A DNA stretch of 7,837 bases from Lachnospiraceae bacterium (GCA_009774655.1 VSOD01000198.1:1-7837), one strand, 5' to 3'. Numbered from the stretch's first letter, positions 1 to 6,230 are shown. Translations and numbers: made by a program. The notes: generated from the letters alone by a model not told the origin.

Positions 1-128
1 GCCTGGAAGCAGTTTACTACACCCGCAATGCAGAGGAGCAGACGATCGAGTATGGCGGGAAGGAGATCGAGCTGAATAAGATCAAGCCGGGAAAGCGGGA
101 CGGAAAAGGGGTTAAGATCCGGGTTTGA
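1..128 (+). CDS. C-terminal end of an unidentified protein
   Basis: An open frame enters from the left edge (first whole codon at 3) and stops at TGA 126-128, leaving 41 residues. The tail is hydrophilic and lysine-rich, contains GKRDGKGVKIRV and ends there. The pattern of short beta-strand-like segments closing with a GKR..GKGVK motif loosely recalls the C-terminal tail of a type IIA topoisomerase A subunit (GyrA/ParC). That is an impression, not an identification. recG, which often precedes rsmD in Firmicutes, is not an obvious match to this tail. It runs in the same direction as rsmD with a 69-bp gap and no visible terminator between them, so it may share a transcript. The identity needs the upstream sequence. 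Confidence 0.6.
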   Translation, partial: LEAVYYTRNAEEQTIEYGGKEIELNKIKPGKRDGKGVKIRV

Positions 129-197
129 CGGCTTATGACAGGAAGTATTCGAGATTTCGCAGAGCGGAGTTACAGAGGTTAATGTGGAGGATGGACA

Positions 198-746
198 ATG
201 AGAGTGATTGCGGGAACGGCGAGAAGCCTGCCGCTTAAGACGCCGGCGGGGATGGATACCAGGCCGACAACGGACAGGATCAAAGAGACTTTATTTAATA
301 TGCTGCAGCCGTATCTGCCGGGCGCCGTATTCTTAGATTTATACAGCGGCAGCGGCGGCATCGGGATCGAGGCGCTGAGCAGAGGGGCAGGACACGCCTA
401 TTTCGTGGAGAATAACAGGAATGCGATCGCCTGTATCACGGAAAATCTGCAGTTTACGAAGTTTACGGACAGAGCCACTGTCTTACGGCAGGACGTACTC
501 GGTGCGCTGCCCGGTATTCATGAGAAGGAAGTGGACGTGATCTTTATGGATCCGCCCTATCACAGCGAGTATGAAAAACAGGTTCTGCGGATGCTGCGGG
601 GATTGCCTTATGTAACGGAACATACGCTGATCGTGACGGAAGCGGCGCTGGAGACGGATTTTTCTTATGTGAAGGAGCTTGGATTTGTCGTGGAGAAGGA
701 GAAGCGCTACAAGACGAACAAGCATGTGTTTTGTAAAATTTTTTAA
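198..746 (+). CDS. rsmD: 16S rRNA (guanine(966)-N2)-methyltransferase RsmD
   Basis: A 182-residue SAM-dependent methyltransferase that, by family, methylates N2 of G966 in 16S rRNA during assembly of the small subunit in the cytoplasm. The family signature is complete. The N-terminus MRVIAGTARS is followed by TRPTTDRIKETLFN (21-34), the Rossmann motif I DLYSGSGGIGIEA (47-59) binds SAM, and the catalytic motif IV DPPY lies at 118-121. The length matches the usual 180-190 residues. The start is ATG 198, chosen because GGAGG (186-190) sits 7 nt upstream. coaD follows 152 bp downstream, the classic Firmicutes order (B. subtilis ylbH-ylbI). The gene ends in a T6/A6 run across its stop codon. No terminator is visible after it, so read-through into coaD is possible. 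Confidence 0.96.
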   Translation: MRVIAGTARSLPLKTPAGMDTRPTTDRIKETLFNMLQPYLPGAVFLDLYSGSGGIGIEALSRGAGHAYFVENNRNAIACITENLQFTKFTDRATVLRQDVLGALPGIHEKEVDVIFMDPPYHSEYEKQVLRMLRGLPYVTEHTLIVTEAALETDFSYVKELGFVVEKEKRYKTNKHVFCKIF

Positions 747-798
747 AAAAGAGAAGACATTTTGAGAAAAGTGATTTATAATGCCAAAAGTGGGACGT

Positions 799-843
799 AT
801 TTGTGCTGTGGATGATCTTGGTGCCTGCGCACAAATCCGCAGG
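799..843 (+). promoter_or_regulatory. Overlapping inverted repeats in the coaD leader
   Basis: Two perfect inverted repeats overlap here. Repeat A pairs ATTTGTGC (799-806) with GCACAAAT (829-836) across a 22-nt loop. Repeat B pairs CCTGCG (824-829) with CGCAGG (838-843) around an 8-nt loop (830-837). Almost all of the right arm of A lies in the loop of B, so as RNA the stems would either compete or form a pseudoknot-like pairing. There is no T-run after stem B, so it is not a normal intrinsic terminator. The element would be transcribed only if the coaD message starts upstream or reads through from rsmD. The repeats are directly visible; a regulatory role is inference. Confidence 0.35.
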
Positions 844-849
844 TTGCGT

Positions 850-884
850 TATAGTAAACGAAATTTCTAATGTCGTTAACTATA
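850..884. promoter_or_regulatory. 35-bp imperfect palindrome upstream of coaD, candidate operator (copy 1)
   Basis: The left arm TATAGTAAACGAAATT and right arm AATGTCGTTAACTATA are inverted copies matching at 14 of 16 positions around a 3-nt centre (866-868). The element ends 14 bp before the coaD ATG and 4 bp before its GGGGG ribosome binding site (889-893). A second copy of identical length and nearly identical half-site lies at 2166-2200 upstream of the amidase gene. The arms are about 20 bp apart centre to centre, close to two helical turns, as expected for a dimeric repressor on one DNA face. The outer TATAGT matches a -10 hexamer at 5 of 6 bases, but no fitting -35 is visible. The regulator is unknown. 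Confidence 0.6.
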
Positions 885-898
885 GAATGGGGGATATG

Positions 899-1387
899 AT
901 GAAAGCAGCAATTTATCCGGGAAGTTTCGATCCTGTTACTTTTGGACATCTGGATATTATCAGGCGCGCGGCTGAAATTTTTGATGAATTAACGGTGAGC
1001 GTGTTGAATAATAAAACAAAGAGTCCATTGTTTTCTGTGGAAGAACGTGTTAAGATGTTAAAGGAAGCGACAAAGGATATGCCTAATGTGGTGGTAGATT
1101 CTTTCAGCGGCCTGTTGATTGATTACGCCAGGGAGAAGAATGTCCATGTGGCGATCAGAGGACTCCGGGCGATCACGGATTTCGAGTATGAACTGCAGAT
1201 CGCACAGACGAACAGGAAATTTTCGGGCGGCGATCTGGACACGATGTTTTTGACCACCAGCCTGGAATATGCATATCTGAGTTCTTCCACAGTCAGGGAA
1301 TTTGCCAGCTTTAACGGCGATATATCTCAGTGTGTACCGGAATTTGTTGCGAAACTGATCTATGAGAAGTACGGGCATGTGAAGTGA
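899..1387 (+). CDS. coaD: Phosphopantetheine adenylyltransferase CoaD
   Basis: A 162-residue enzyme of the nucleotidyltransferase family. It transfers AMP from ATP to 4'-phosphopantetheine, giving dephospho-CoA, the penultimate step of coenzyme A synthesis in the cytoplasm. All family marks are present: YPGSFDPVTFGH (6-17) with the T/HxGH signature and catalytic His17, RGLRAITDFEYE (88-99) for substrate binding, and SSSTVRE (128-134), the ISSTxxR-like ATP motif. ATG 899 is chosen because it gives the canonical MKAAIYPGSF start and usual length and has GGGGG 5 nt upstream. ATG 896 is also possible. The frame stays open back to GTG 803, but that 32-residue extension has no family similarity and would translate the palindrome. 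The 5' region carries the 850-884 palindrome, a likely control point. Confidence 0.97.
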   Translation: MKAAIYPGSFDPVTFGHLDIIRRAAEIFDELTVSVLNNKTKSPLFSVEERVKMLKEATKDMPNVVVDSFSGLLIDYAREKNVHVAIRGLRAITDFEYELQIAQTNRKFSGGDLDTMFLTTSLEYAYLSSSTVREFASFNGDISQCVPEFVAKLIYEKYGHVK

Positions 1388-1496
1388 GTACCGAGTCAGG
1401 ACAGGAAGCGGCGGAGAGTGTTGTGACTATACGAGTCAATCAATGTTGAGATGATGAATATATGCCCTGCAGAAATATTTAGGAATGAGGATAAAG

Positions 1497-2099
1497 ATGA
1501 GCAGCAGAATCGAACAACTTATCGATGAAATCGAAGATTACATTGATGGCTGTAAGTATCAGCCGTTGTCCAAGACGAACATAATCGTAAATAAAGAGGA
1601 AATTGATGAGCTTCTGCGGGAGCTTAGGATGAAGACGCCCGATGAGATCAAACGTTATCAGAAGATCATTGCGAACAAGGAAGCGATCCTCAATGACGCG
1701 CGCTCGAAGGCGGAAGCGCTGATCAAGGATGCGACCGTCCAGACCACGGAACTGATCAATGAGCATGAGATTATGCAGCAGGCATACGCGCAGGCCAATG
1801 AGGTGGTACGGATGGCGACCACACAGGCACAGGAGATTCTCAACAATGCCACGATAGAGGCCAACGGCGTCCGGACTTCCGCGATGCAGTATCTGGATGA
1901 GATGCTGGCCAATCTGGAGAACGCCATGACGACGACTCTGGCAACGACGACGGAACATTACGAGAGTTTCTATAACACGATCAGCGGCTACAATGAAACC
2001 GTTAAGGCAAATCGCGCCGAGCTGCGTCCGATCGAGGTAGAGCAGATGTTGAAAGAGGCGGAGGGCGAAAGCGAACCGGCTGAACTGAATTTGATGTAA
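1497..2099 (+). CDS. Coiled-coil protein of unknown function (coaD-linked, DivIVA/F0-b-like)
   Basis: A 200-residue, soluble, strongly helical protein with no signal peptide or membrane segment. A conserved-looking N-terminal block (about 1-65) includes EQLIDEIEDYIDGCK and EEIDELLREL. It is followed by a long alanine- and glutamate-rich coiled coil (about 60-145) whose AILNDARSKAEALIKDA stretch resembles ATP synthase b subunits or DivIVA-like scaffolds, then a Thr-rich patch (145-152) and an acidic tail. Similar proteins beside coaD in Lachnospiraceae are, as I recall, sometimes labelled ATPase, yet there is no Walker A (GxxxxGK[ST]) motif here. ATG 1497 is preferred over in-frame ATG 1485 because GAGG (1487-1490) sits 6 nt before it. 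A strong terminator follows 25 bp downstream. Its function is not known; a structural or division/envelope scaffold role is only a guess. Confidence 0.85.
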   Translation: MSSRIEQLIDEIEDYIDGCKYQPLSKTNIIVNKEEIDELLRELRMKTPDEIKRYQKIIANKEAILNDARSKAEALIKDATVQTTELINEHEIMQQAYAQANEVVRMATTQAQEILNNATIEANGVRTSAMQYLDEMLANLENAMTTTLATTTEHYESFYNTISGYNETVKANRAELRPIEVEQMLKEAEGESEPAELNLM

Positions 2100-2124
2100 A
2101 GCCGCAGTGTTTGGCTTGATTAAC

Positions 2125-2154
2125 AGAGTCTGCCACAGGGCAGGCTCTTTTTTT
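2125..2154 (+). terminator. Rho-independent terminator after the coiled-coil gene
   Basis: The arms AGAGTCTGCC (2125-2134) and GGCAGGCTCT (2139-2148) pair over 10 bp, with one G-U pair, around a 4-nt loop. A run of seven T residues (2148-2154) follows. It lies 25 bp after the coiled-coil stop codon, so it should end the rsmD/coaD/coiled-coil transcript and give the downstream amidase its own promoter. Confidence 0.93.
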
Positions 2155-2165
2155 CCTTATAGAGT

Positions 2166-2200
2166 TATAGTAAACGACATAACAAATTTCGGTTACTGTA
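2166..2200. promoter_or_regulatory. 35-bp imperfect palindrome upstream of the amidase, candidate operator (copy 2)
   Basis: The left arm TATAGTAAACGACAT and right arm ATTTCGGTTACTGTA are inverted copies matching at 12 of 15 positions around a 5-nt centre. Total length and arm spacing are the same as in copy 1 at 850-884, and the left arms of the two copies differ at one base of 15. The preceding base pair TT (2165-2166) and upstream GT are also shared. It sits between the terminator at 2125-2154 and the amidase ATG at 2229, in the only 74 bp that can hold the amidase promoter. I see no clear -35/-10 pair; the outer TATAGT could serve as a -10. Its role as an operator is inferred. Confidence 0.6.
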
Positions 2201-2228
2201 GATCACAGGAAAAGGAACTGGAGCAGGA

Positions 2229-3671
2229 ATGGTGGATTTTTCTAGAACGGTCATGCGGCTTCTTTTGTCCGGCGTTCTGGCAGGGATACTTTTTGTATGT
2301 GCCGGCGTAAGCGCCCTGGATGGCAGCACCGGCAGTATGACCGTATCTGCGGCGGAAAAGGGAATGACGGAGATGACGGAAACCGACGGGGATTTCGATC
2401 CTGAGACAGAAACAACCGGAGAAACGGATACAGATGCAGGTGGTGGGGAGTCTGCCGATGATACGTTATGTATCGTGATCGATCCGGGGCATGGCGGTGA
2501 GAATCTTGGCGGGGAATATGAGGATTACACCGAAAAAGAGATGACCATAGTCGTGGCCAGAGCCATGAAAGAAGAGCTGGAACAGTATGAGGGCGTCACC
2601 GTATATTTGACCAGAGACGGGGATCAGGAGCTGTCGCTTGACGAACGCTGTGAATTTGCAGAGCATGTGGGGGCGGATTTCCTGTTCTGTCTGCATTTTA
2701 ATATGTCGGAACACCATACGCTGTTCGGGTCGGAGTGCTGGGTGTCCGCCTTCGGTGAGAACTACAGCAAAGGCTATGGGTTTGCCAGCGTAGAGATGGA
2801 ACTTTTGCAGGAACTCGGCCTGTATTCCAGAGGGATCAAGACGAGACTTAACGACAGGGGGACCGACTATTACGGGATCATCCGTCATGCCACGGAGCGG
2901 GATATTCCCTGTGTGCTCATAGAACATTGTCATCTGGATCAGGAAAACGACAAGCCCTACTATGACCATGATGAAAAGTTAAAGGCTTTCGGCCGGCTGA
3001 ATGCCACGGCGGCCGCCAAATATTTCAATCTCAGATCTGATGTGCTTGGTGTGGACTACAGCGATTATCAGAATGTGGCAGTGGATGTACCGGAAGACGT
3101 GGTGGAACCGGACCGCACGGAGCCGGATTTCTGCTCGATCGAGGTGCTGGAACAGAATGCGGATACTGGGGAAGTGACAGTGCAGGTTTCCGCGGCAGAC
3201 CGCGACAGCGGCATGCTGTATTACGCATACAGCTACAACAACGGGGAGCGCTTTTCCGAACTGCTCAGATGGCCGGACCGGTCGGCTGACACATTCTGCT
3301 TTACAATGCAGGTGCCGCCTCATCTTGTGCCCCGCATTGTGGTCAACGGTTATAACGGCTACGACCTGTTCACGACCAGCAATGTGGTTTCCCTGCCGGC
3401 CATGGACTATCAGACGCCGGAGGAGATTGCCGCCGAGAGGGCTGCGAATAAGATCGTTGAGAGTATTTCAGAGAGTGTGAAACGCATAGACGACGGCAAT
3501 TTGGTGGAAGCCATTCCGGCGGACGGGGAGAAAGAACCGGCCGGCCGCGACGGACTGCTCATCGCGGTGTGCGGTGCGTGTGCGCTGCTGGTTTTGGGCA
3601 TGGCGCTTTCCATGGGAATGATCTTGCGGGGCAGGCGCAGACGCAAAAGGAGAAGGCGGCGGAAGCGATAA
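2229..3671 (+). CDS. Secreted, C-terminally membrane-anchored N-acetylmuramoyl-L-alanine amidase (Amidase_3)
   Basis: A 480-residue zinc amidase expected to cut the bond between MurNAc and L-Ala in peptidoglycan outside the membrane. Order of parts: signal peptide (1-29, hydrophobic core 11-27, possible cleavage after VSA 27-29); acidic Thr/Glu/Asp linker (45-78); Amidase_3 domain (80-267); a beta-rich, Ig-like-looking region (about 300-392); a helical stretch (397-425); a transmembrane helix (443-466); and a tail of almost only Arg/Lys (467-480). Zinc and catalytic residues appear intact: His88 in DPGHGG, Glu102, His156 in LHFN (usually SIHAN) and Glu232 in LIEHCHL (usually VE.GFLSN). The catalytic part is CwlD/CwlV-like, but the C-terminal anchor is not typical of those. 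ATG 2229 has GGAG 5 nt upstream. It has its own control region (palindrome 2166-2200) and converges on ylbJ with a 22-bp gap. Confidence 0.9.
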   Translation: MVDFSRTVMRLLLSGVLAGILFVCAGVSALDGSTGSMTVSAAEKGMTEMTETDGDFDPETETTGETDTDAGGGESADDTLCIVIDPGHGGENLGGEYEDYTEKEMTIVVARAMKEELEQYEGVTVYLTRDGDQELSLDERCEFAEHVGADFLFCLHFNMSEHHTLFGSECWVSAFGENYSKGYGFASVEMELLQELGLYSRGIKTRLNDRGTDYYGIIRHATERDIPCVLIEHCHLDQENDKPYYDHDEKLKAFGRLNATAAAKYFNLRSDVLGVDYSDYQNVAVDVPEDVVEPDRTEPDFCSIEVLEQNADTGEVTVQVSAADRDSGMLYYAYSYNNGERFSELLRWPDRSADTFCFTMQVPPHLVPRIVVNGYNGYDLFTTSNVVSLPAMDYQTPEEIAAERAANKIVESISESVKRIDDGNLVEAIPADGEKEPAGRDGLLIAVCGACALLVLGMALSMGMILRGRRRRKRRRRRKR

Positions 3672-3693
3672 CGTACAGCCTTGTGTTCTGATT

Positions 3694-4653
3694 TTATGGC
3701 GTCAATCCGTGCAGATAAAGGAGCAGATAACATGCCGCCGTGATGGCGGTCTGCACCGTTTTGTGATAAACATAAGGGCGCAGGGAGAGGTCAGTCTGAC
3801 GGATCATGCTGTAGGTCTGGGCGATACAGGAGAAGCCGCCGAAAGGGAGCAGGATCAGGATGGCAAAATTGATTGACCGACCGGAACAGTCAATGCCGCT
3901 GGTGATTTCCAGAAGGCACCGGTAAATGTTCAGGATATTTGTGTTAACATGTTGAAAGGGTTGAAAAACAATATTAAGCAGGTTAAAGAATACCATATAG
4001 CCGCCCAGTCTGGCGATACCGATCAGGCCTGACAGCACAGAGGCGTCTATGGCCGCCAGCAGGGAGCAGGAACCGGGTTGTCTGGCCTGAAGGGAACGGG
4101 CTTCCGGATGATTTTCGCAGGAGGAAACCTTCCGTGTCATCCAGGGTCTGATCCGCATTAACAGGAATCCGTAGAGCAGCGGGATACCGTACATGAGTAA
4201 AAAAGGCCGGCCGGGCCTGTCGATTCCCAGGGTGGGGATTACATAGCTTAAGAAATAGATCGGGCCGATATTATTGCAGAAAGACAGCAGGAGCGCGCTT
4301 TCTTCCCGGGACAGCTTATGCTGTTCGTAAAGTTCGCCGACGATGCGCGCACCCATGGGGAAACCGCACAGAAAGCCCATGATGATCGTGTAGGAGCCGT
4401 TTCTGGAAGTGCCGTATATACGGTGCAGGAGCGGATGGAGCAGGCCGACAAAGCGCTCCGTCAGATTCATGCGGATCATGATTCCGGAGAGGATCATAAA
4501 GGGCAGGAGGGTGGGCACCATTTTCGTAAACCAGAGCGTCAAACCGGTGGAGGCATATTCCAGGGACAGCGCCGGATAGCGGAGCATCAGGAAGATCAGA
4601 TAGAGGGACAGCGCCGTAAACAGGAGCTGGTACAGGGTATCTTGCTTTTTCAT
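3694..4653 (-). CDS. ylbJ: YlbJ-family membrane protein (nucleoside-recognition/GATE domain)
   Basis: A 319-residue polytopic membrane protein with about seven or eight hydrophobic segments. Two family motifs mark the paired gate repeats: MGFLCGFPMGARIVGELYE with LSFCNNIGPIYFLSYV (92-138), and CLLEITSGI (247-255) with LLPFGGFSCIAQTYSMI (268-284). In B. subtilis YlbJ (about 400 aa) is a sporulation protein needed for a proper spore cortex; its transported substrate, if any, is unknown. This copy is shorter, with a reduced middle loop (about 172-198). ATG 4651-4653 has AAGGAA (4660-4665 on the other strand) 6 nt upstream. It is convergent with the amidase and divergent from rsuA. Nearness to rsmD-coaD mirrors ylbH-ylbI-ylbJ of Bacillus and supports orthology, although the gene is inverted here. 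Family assignment is firm; the sporulation role is inferred. Confidence 0.85.
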   Translation of the reverse strand: MKKQDTLYQLLFTALSLYLIFLMLRYPALSLEYASTGLTLWFTKMVPTLLPFMILSGIMIRMNLTERFVGLLHPLLHRIYGTSRNGSYTIIMGFLCGFPMGARIVGELYEQHKLSREESALLLSFCNNIGPIYFLSYVIPTLGIDRPGRPFLLMYGIPLLYGFLLMRIRPWMTRKVSSCENHPEARSLQARQPGSCSLLAAIDASVLSGLIGIARLGGYMVFFNLLNIVFQPFQHVNTNILNIYRCLLEITSGIDCSGRSINFAILILLPFGGFSCIAQTYSMIRQTDLSLRPYVYHKTVQTAITAACYLLLYLHGLTP

Positions 4654-4663
4654 GGCGGGTTCC

Positions 4664-4693
4664 TTGTAAGGGAGTGCTTATTTTATTTATATT
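4664..4693 (+). promoter_or_regulatory. Candidate sigma-A promoter for the rsuA operon
   Basis: TTGTAA (4664-4669, 4 of 6 to the -35 consensus) and TATATT (4688-4693, 5 of 6 to the -10 consensus) are separated by 18 bp in the AT-rich part of the divergent ylbJ-rsuA spacer. A start near 4700 would leave a leader of about 140 nt before the rsuA ATG. The same AT-rich stretch reads TATAAA on the other strand and may also serve ylbJ, but no good -35 partner is seen there. Confidence 0.3.
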
Positions 4694-4741
4694 CTGCGGT
4701 CTGTGATTTTATTAACAGGTGGAACGGGGTTGTATGTGCCC

Positions 4742-4775
4742 GTGTGGCTTCCGGGACCGTGTGTGGCTTCCGCGA
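4742..4775. repeat. Short tandem repeat in the ylbJ-rsuA spacer
   Basis: GTGTGGCTTCCGGGA (4742-4756) and GTGTGGCTTCCGCGA (4761-4775) match at 14 of 15 bases with a 19-bp period. The second copy's GGCTTC (4765-4770) is also inverted against GAAGCC at 4791-4796. It lies in the presumed rsuA leader. It could be a chance duplication; no known element is recognised. Confidence 0.45.
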
Positions 4776-4840
4776 TCAGGCGGGGCATTTGAAGCCGACG
4801 CAGAGGCGGTGTGCAGGACAGGTTGTGAGGATGATGAAGG

Positions 4841-5539
4841 ATGCGTTTGGACAGGTTTCTATGTGAATTGAATCTGGGCACAAGAACTCAGGTTAAAAAG
4901 GAGATCAAGGCCGGGCTTGTATCGGTCAACGGCGTGACGGTACTGCGTCCGGAGGAGCAGGTCCGGGAGGCTGCGGATCTCGTCTGTTATAAAGGGCAGC
5001 CCTGTGTCTATGAAGAATATGTGTACTATCTTCTGCACAAGCCGGCAGGGGTGGTGTCTGCCACGCAGGACAAACGCGACAGGACGGTGCTGGATCTGCT
5101 TGCGGGGGAAGGCCGGAGCGACCTTTTTCCGGTCGGCCGGCTGGACAAGGACACGGAAGGCCTTCTGCTGATCACCAATGACGGCCCGCTGGCCCATGCG
5201 CTGCTTTCGCCCGGCAGACATGTGGACAAGGAGTATGAATGCCATTTGGCCCATACATTCGACGCGCATCAGCGGGAACTTCTGGAACAGGGCGTGGATA
5301 TCGGGGAGAAGAAAAAATGCAGACCGGCGGTGGTGCGGATACTGGCGGAAAAGAAGATCACACTGACGATCACCGAAGGCCGGTTTCATCAGGTAAAACG
5401 CATGTTACATGCGGTTGGGAATGAAGTGGTCTACTTAAAGAGGATACGGATGGACCGGCTGCAGCTGGAAGACTCTCTGGAAAAAGGAGCCTACCGCAGG
5501 CTGACAGACGAGGAAGTAGAGAGCTTACGGGGCGGATGA
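4841..5539 (+). CDS. rsuA: 16S rRNA pseudouridine synthase RsuA
   Basis: A 232-residue pseudouridine synthase of the RsuA/RluB/RluE/RluF family. By family it isomerises a uridine (U516 in E. coli) of 16S rRNA during small-subunit assembly. An S4 RNA-binding domain begins at MRLDRFLCE (1-50). The catalytic motif GRLDKDTEGLLLITNDG (99-115) carries Asp102. EGRFHQVKRMLHAVGN (179-194) and GAYRRLTDEEV (216-226) follow the RsuA pattern (HQVKRM) rather than the RluB/RluF pattern (RQVRRM). The length equals E. coli RsuA. ATG 4841 begins exactly at the conserved S4 start; GAGG (4827-4830) is about 10 nt upstream, slightly far. The HAD gene follows after 25 bp, suggesting co-transcription. The exact target uridine cannot be read from sequence. 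Confidence 0.9.
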   Translation: MRLDRFLCELNLGTRTQVKKEIKAGLVSVNGVTVLRPEEQVREAADLVCYKGQPCVYEEYVYYLLHKPAGVVSATQDKRDRTVLDLLAGEGRSDLFPVGRLDKDTEGLLLITNDGPLAHALLSPGRHVDKEYECHLAHTFDAHQRELLEQGVDIGEKKKCRPAVVRILAEKKITLTITEGRFHQVKRMLHAVGNEVVYLKRIRMDRLQLEDSLEKGAYRRLTDEEVESLRGG

Positions 5540-5564
5540 AAGAAGAAGTGGAGAATGCAGCATT

Positions 5565-6230
5565 ATGATAGAAGCGGTCATTTTTGATCTGGACGGCTCC
5601 ATGGTGGATTCCATGTGGGTGTGGAAGAGCATTGATATCGAATATCTGGGGAGATTCGGGATCCGTCTGCCGGAGGATCTGCAGGCGTCCATCGGGGGAA
5701 AAAGTTTCAGTGAGACGGCGGTCTATTTCAAGGAGCGCTTCGGGATTCCCGACGAGCCGCAGACCATTAAGGAGGACTGGAACCGCATGGCGTGGGAGAA
5801 GTACGCCCATGAAGTCCCGCTGAAAAAGGGTGTGCTGGAGCTGTTGCAGTATTGCCGCGGACAGGGAATCAAGATGGGGATCGCCACCAGCAATTCGCGG
5901 GAACTGGTAGAGAATATCGTGAATGTGCATCGTCTGGAGCATTATTTTAGCTGCATTATGACGGGCTGCGATGTGGCGAAGGGAAAACCGGCGCCGGATA
6001 TTTATCTGGCGGTGGCACAGGCGCTTGAGGTAAAGCCTGAGAACTGTCTTGTCTTTGAGGATATCATTCATGGCATTCAGGCGGGAAAGGCGGCCGGTAT
6101 GCAGGTGTGCGCCGTCTATGACAGGTATTCGGAATACCAGGATGCGGAGAAAAAACAGCTGGCCGACTACTACACCCATGAGTTTACGGAATTGATCGAG
6201 GAGGGCGTTCTGGCCGGCGCTTTATGCTGA
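5565..6230 (+). CDS. HAD-superfamily hydrolase, beta-phosphoglucomutase-like subfamily
   Basis: A 221-residue cytoplasmic phosphatase or phosphomutase with the full set of HAD motifs. Motif I is FDLDGSMVDS (7-16; nucleophile Asp8, acid/base Asp10), motif II is GIATSN (105-110, Thr108), the motif III lysine is in GKPAPD (Lys141), and motif IV is VFEDI (163-167, Glu165/Asp166). The helical C1 cap is inserted between motifs I and II (about 17-85), as in beta-phosphoglucomutase and small-molecule phosphatases. DGS replaces the commoner DGT. ATG 5565 has GGAG at 5550-5553. It lies 25 bp after rsuA and 24 bp before ygiQ, so it is likely in one operon. Many such genes are broad-specificity phosphatases, and the substrate cannot be called from motifs. 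Confidence 0.92.
   Translation: MIEAVIFDLDGSMVDSMWVWKSIDIEYLGRFGIRLPEDLQASIGGKSFSETAVYFKERFGIPDEPQTIKEDWNRMAWEKYAHEVPLKKGVLELLQYCRGQGIKMGIATSNSRELVENIVNVHRLEHYFSCIMTGCDVAKGKPAPDIYLAVAQALEVKPENCLVFEDIIHGIQAGKAAGMQVCAVYDRYSEYQDAEKKQLADYYTHEFTELIEEGVLAGALC

Noticed and set aside
731..752. T6/A6 run at the rsmD stop as a terminator
   Set aside because: There is no GC-rich stem before the T-run; it is a simple homopolymer stretch in the last codons.
803..898. In-frame N-terminal extension of CoaD from GTG 803
   Set aside because: CoaD proteins start at the MKAAIYPGSFDP block. The extra 32 residues have no family similarity, there is no good ribosome binding site before 803, and the extension would translate the palindrome.
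1418..1436. TGACT-ATACG-AGTCA small palindrome between coaD and the coiled-coil gene
   Set aside because: It is only a 5-bp stem, without a T-run or a second copy, and too weak to call a terminator or operator.
850..2200. Reading the two palindromes as BirA (biotin) operators
   Set aside because: The spaced GTAAAC/GTTAAC half-sites look slightly alike, but BirA sites read TTGTAAACC-type, the spacing here differs, and neither downstream gene belongs to biotin or biotin-dependent metabolism.
2107..2310. 67-aa + strand reading frame overlapping the amidase start
   Set aside because: It runs through the terminator and palindrome, has no ribosome binding site, and overlaps the signal peptide of the amidase in another frame.
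4318..4866. 182-aa + strand reading frame opposite ylbJ and into rsuA
   Set aside because: It overlaps the motif-bearing ylbJ coding strand and the rsuA start. Its composition is not like a real protein of this genome.
5370..6179. 269-aa reading frame on the - strand opposite the HAD gene
   Set aside because: The + strand HAD gene carries all four motifs and the antisense frame has none. It also cuts across the rsuA-HAD junction.
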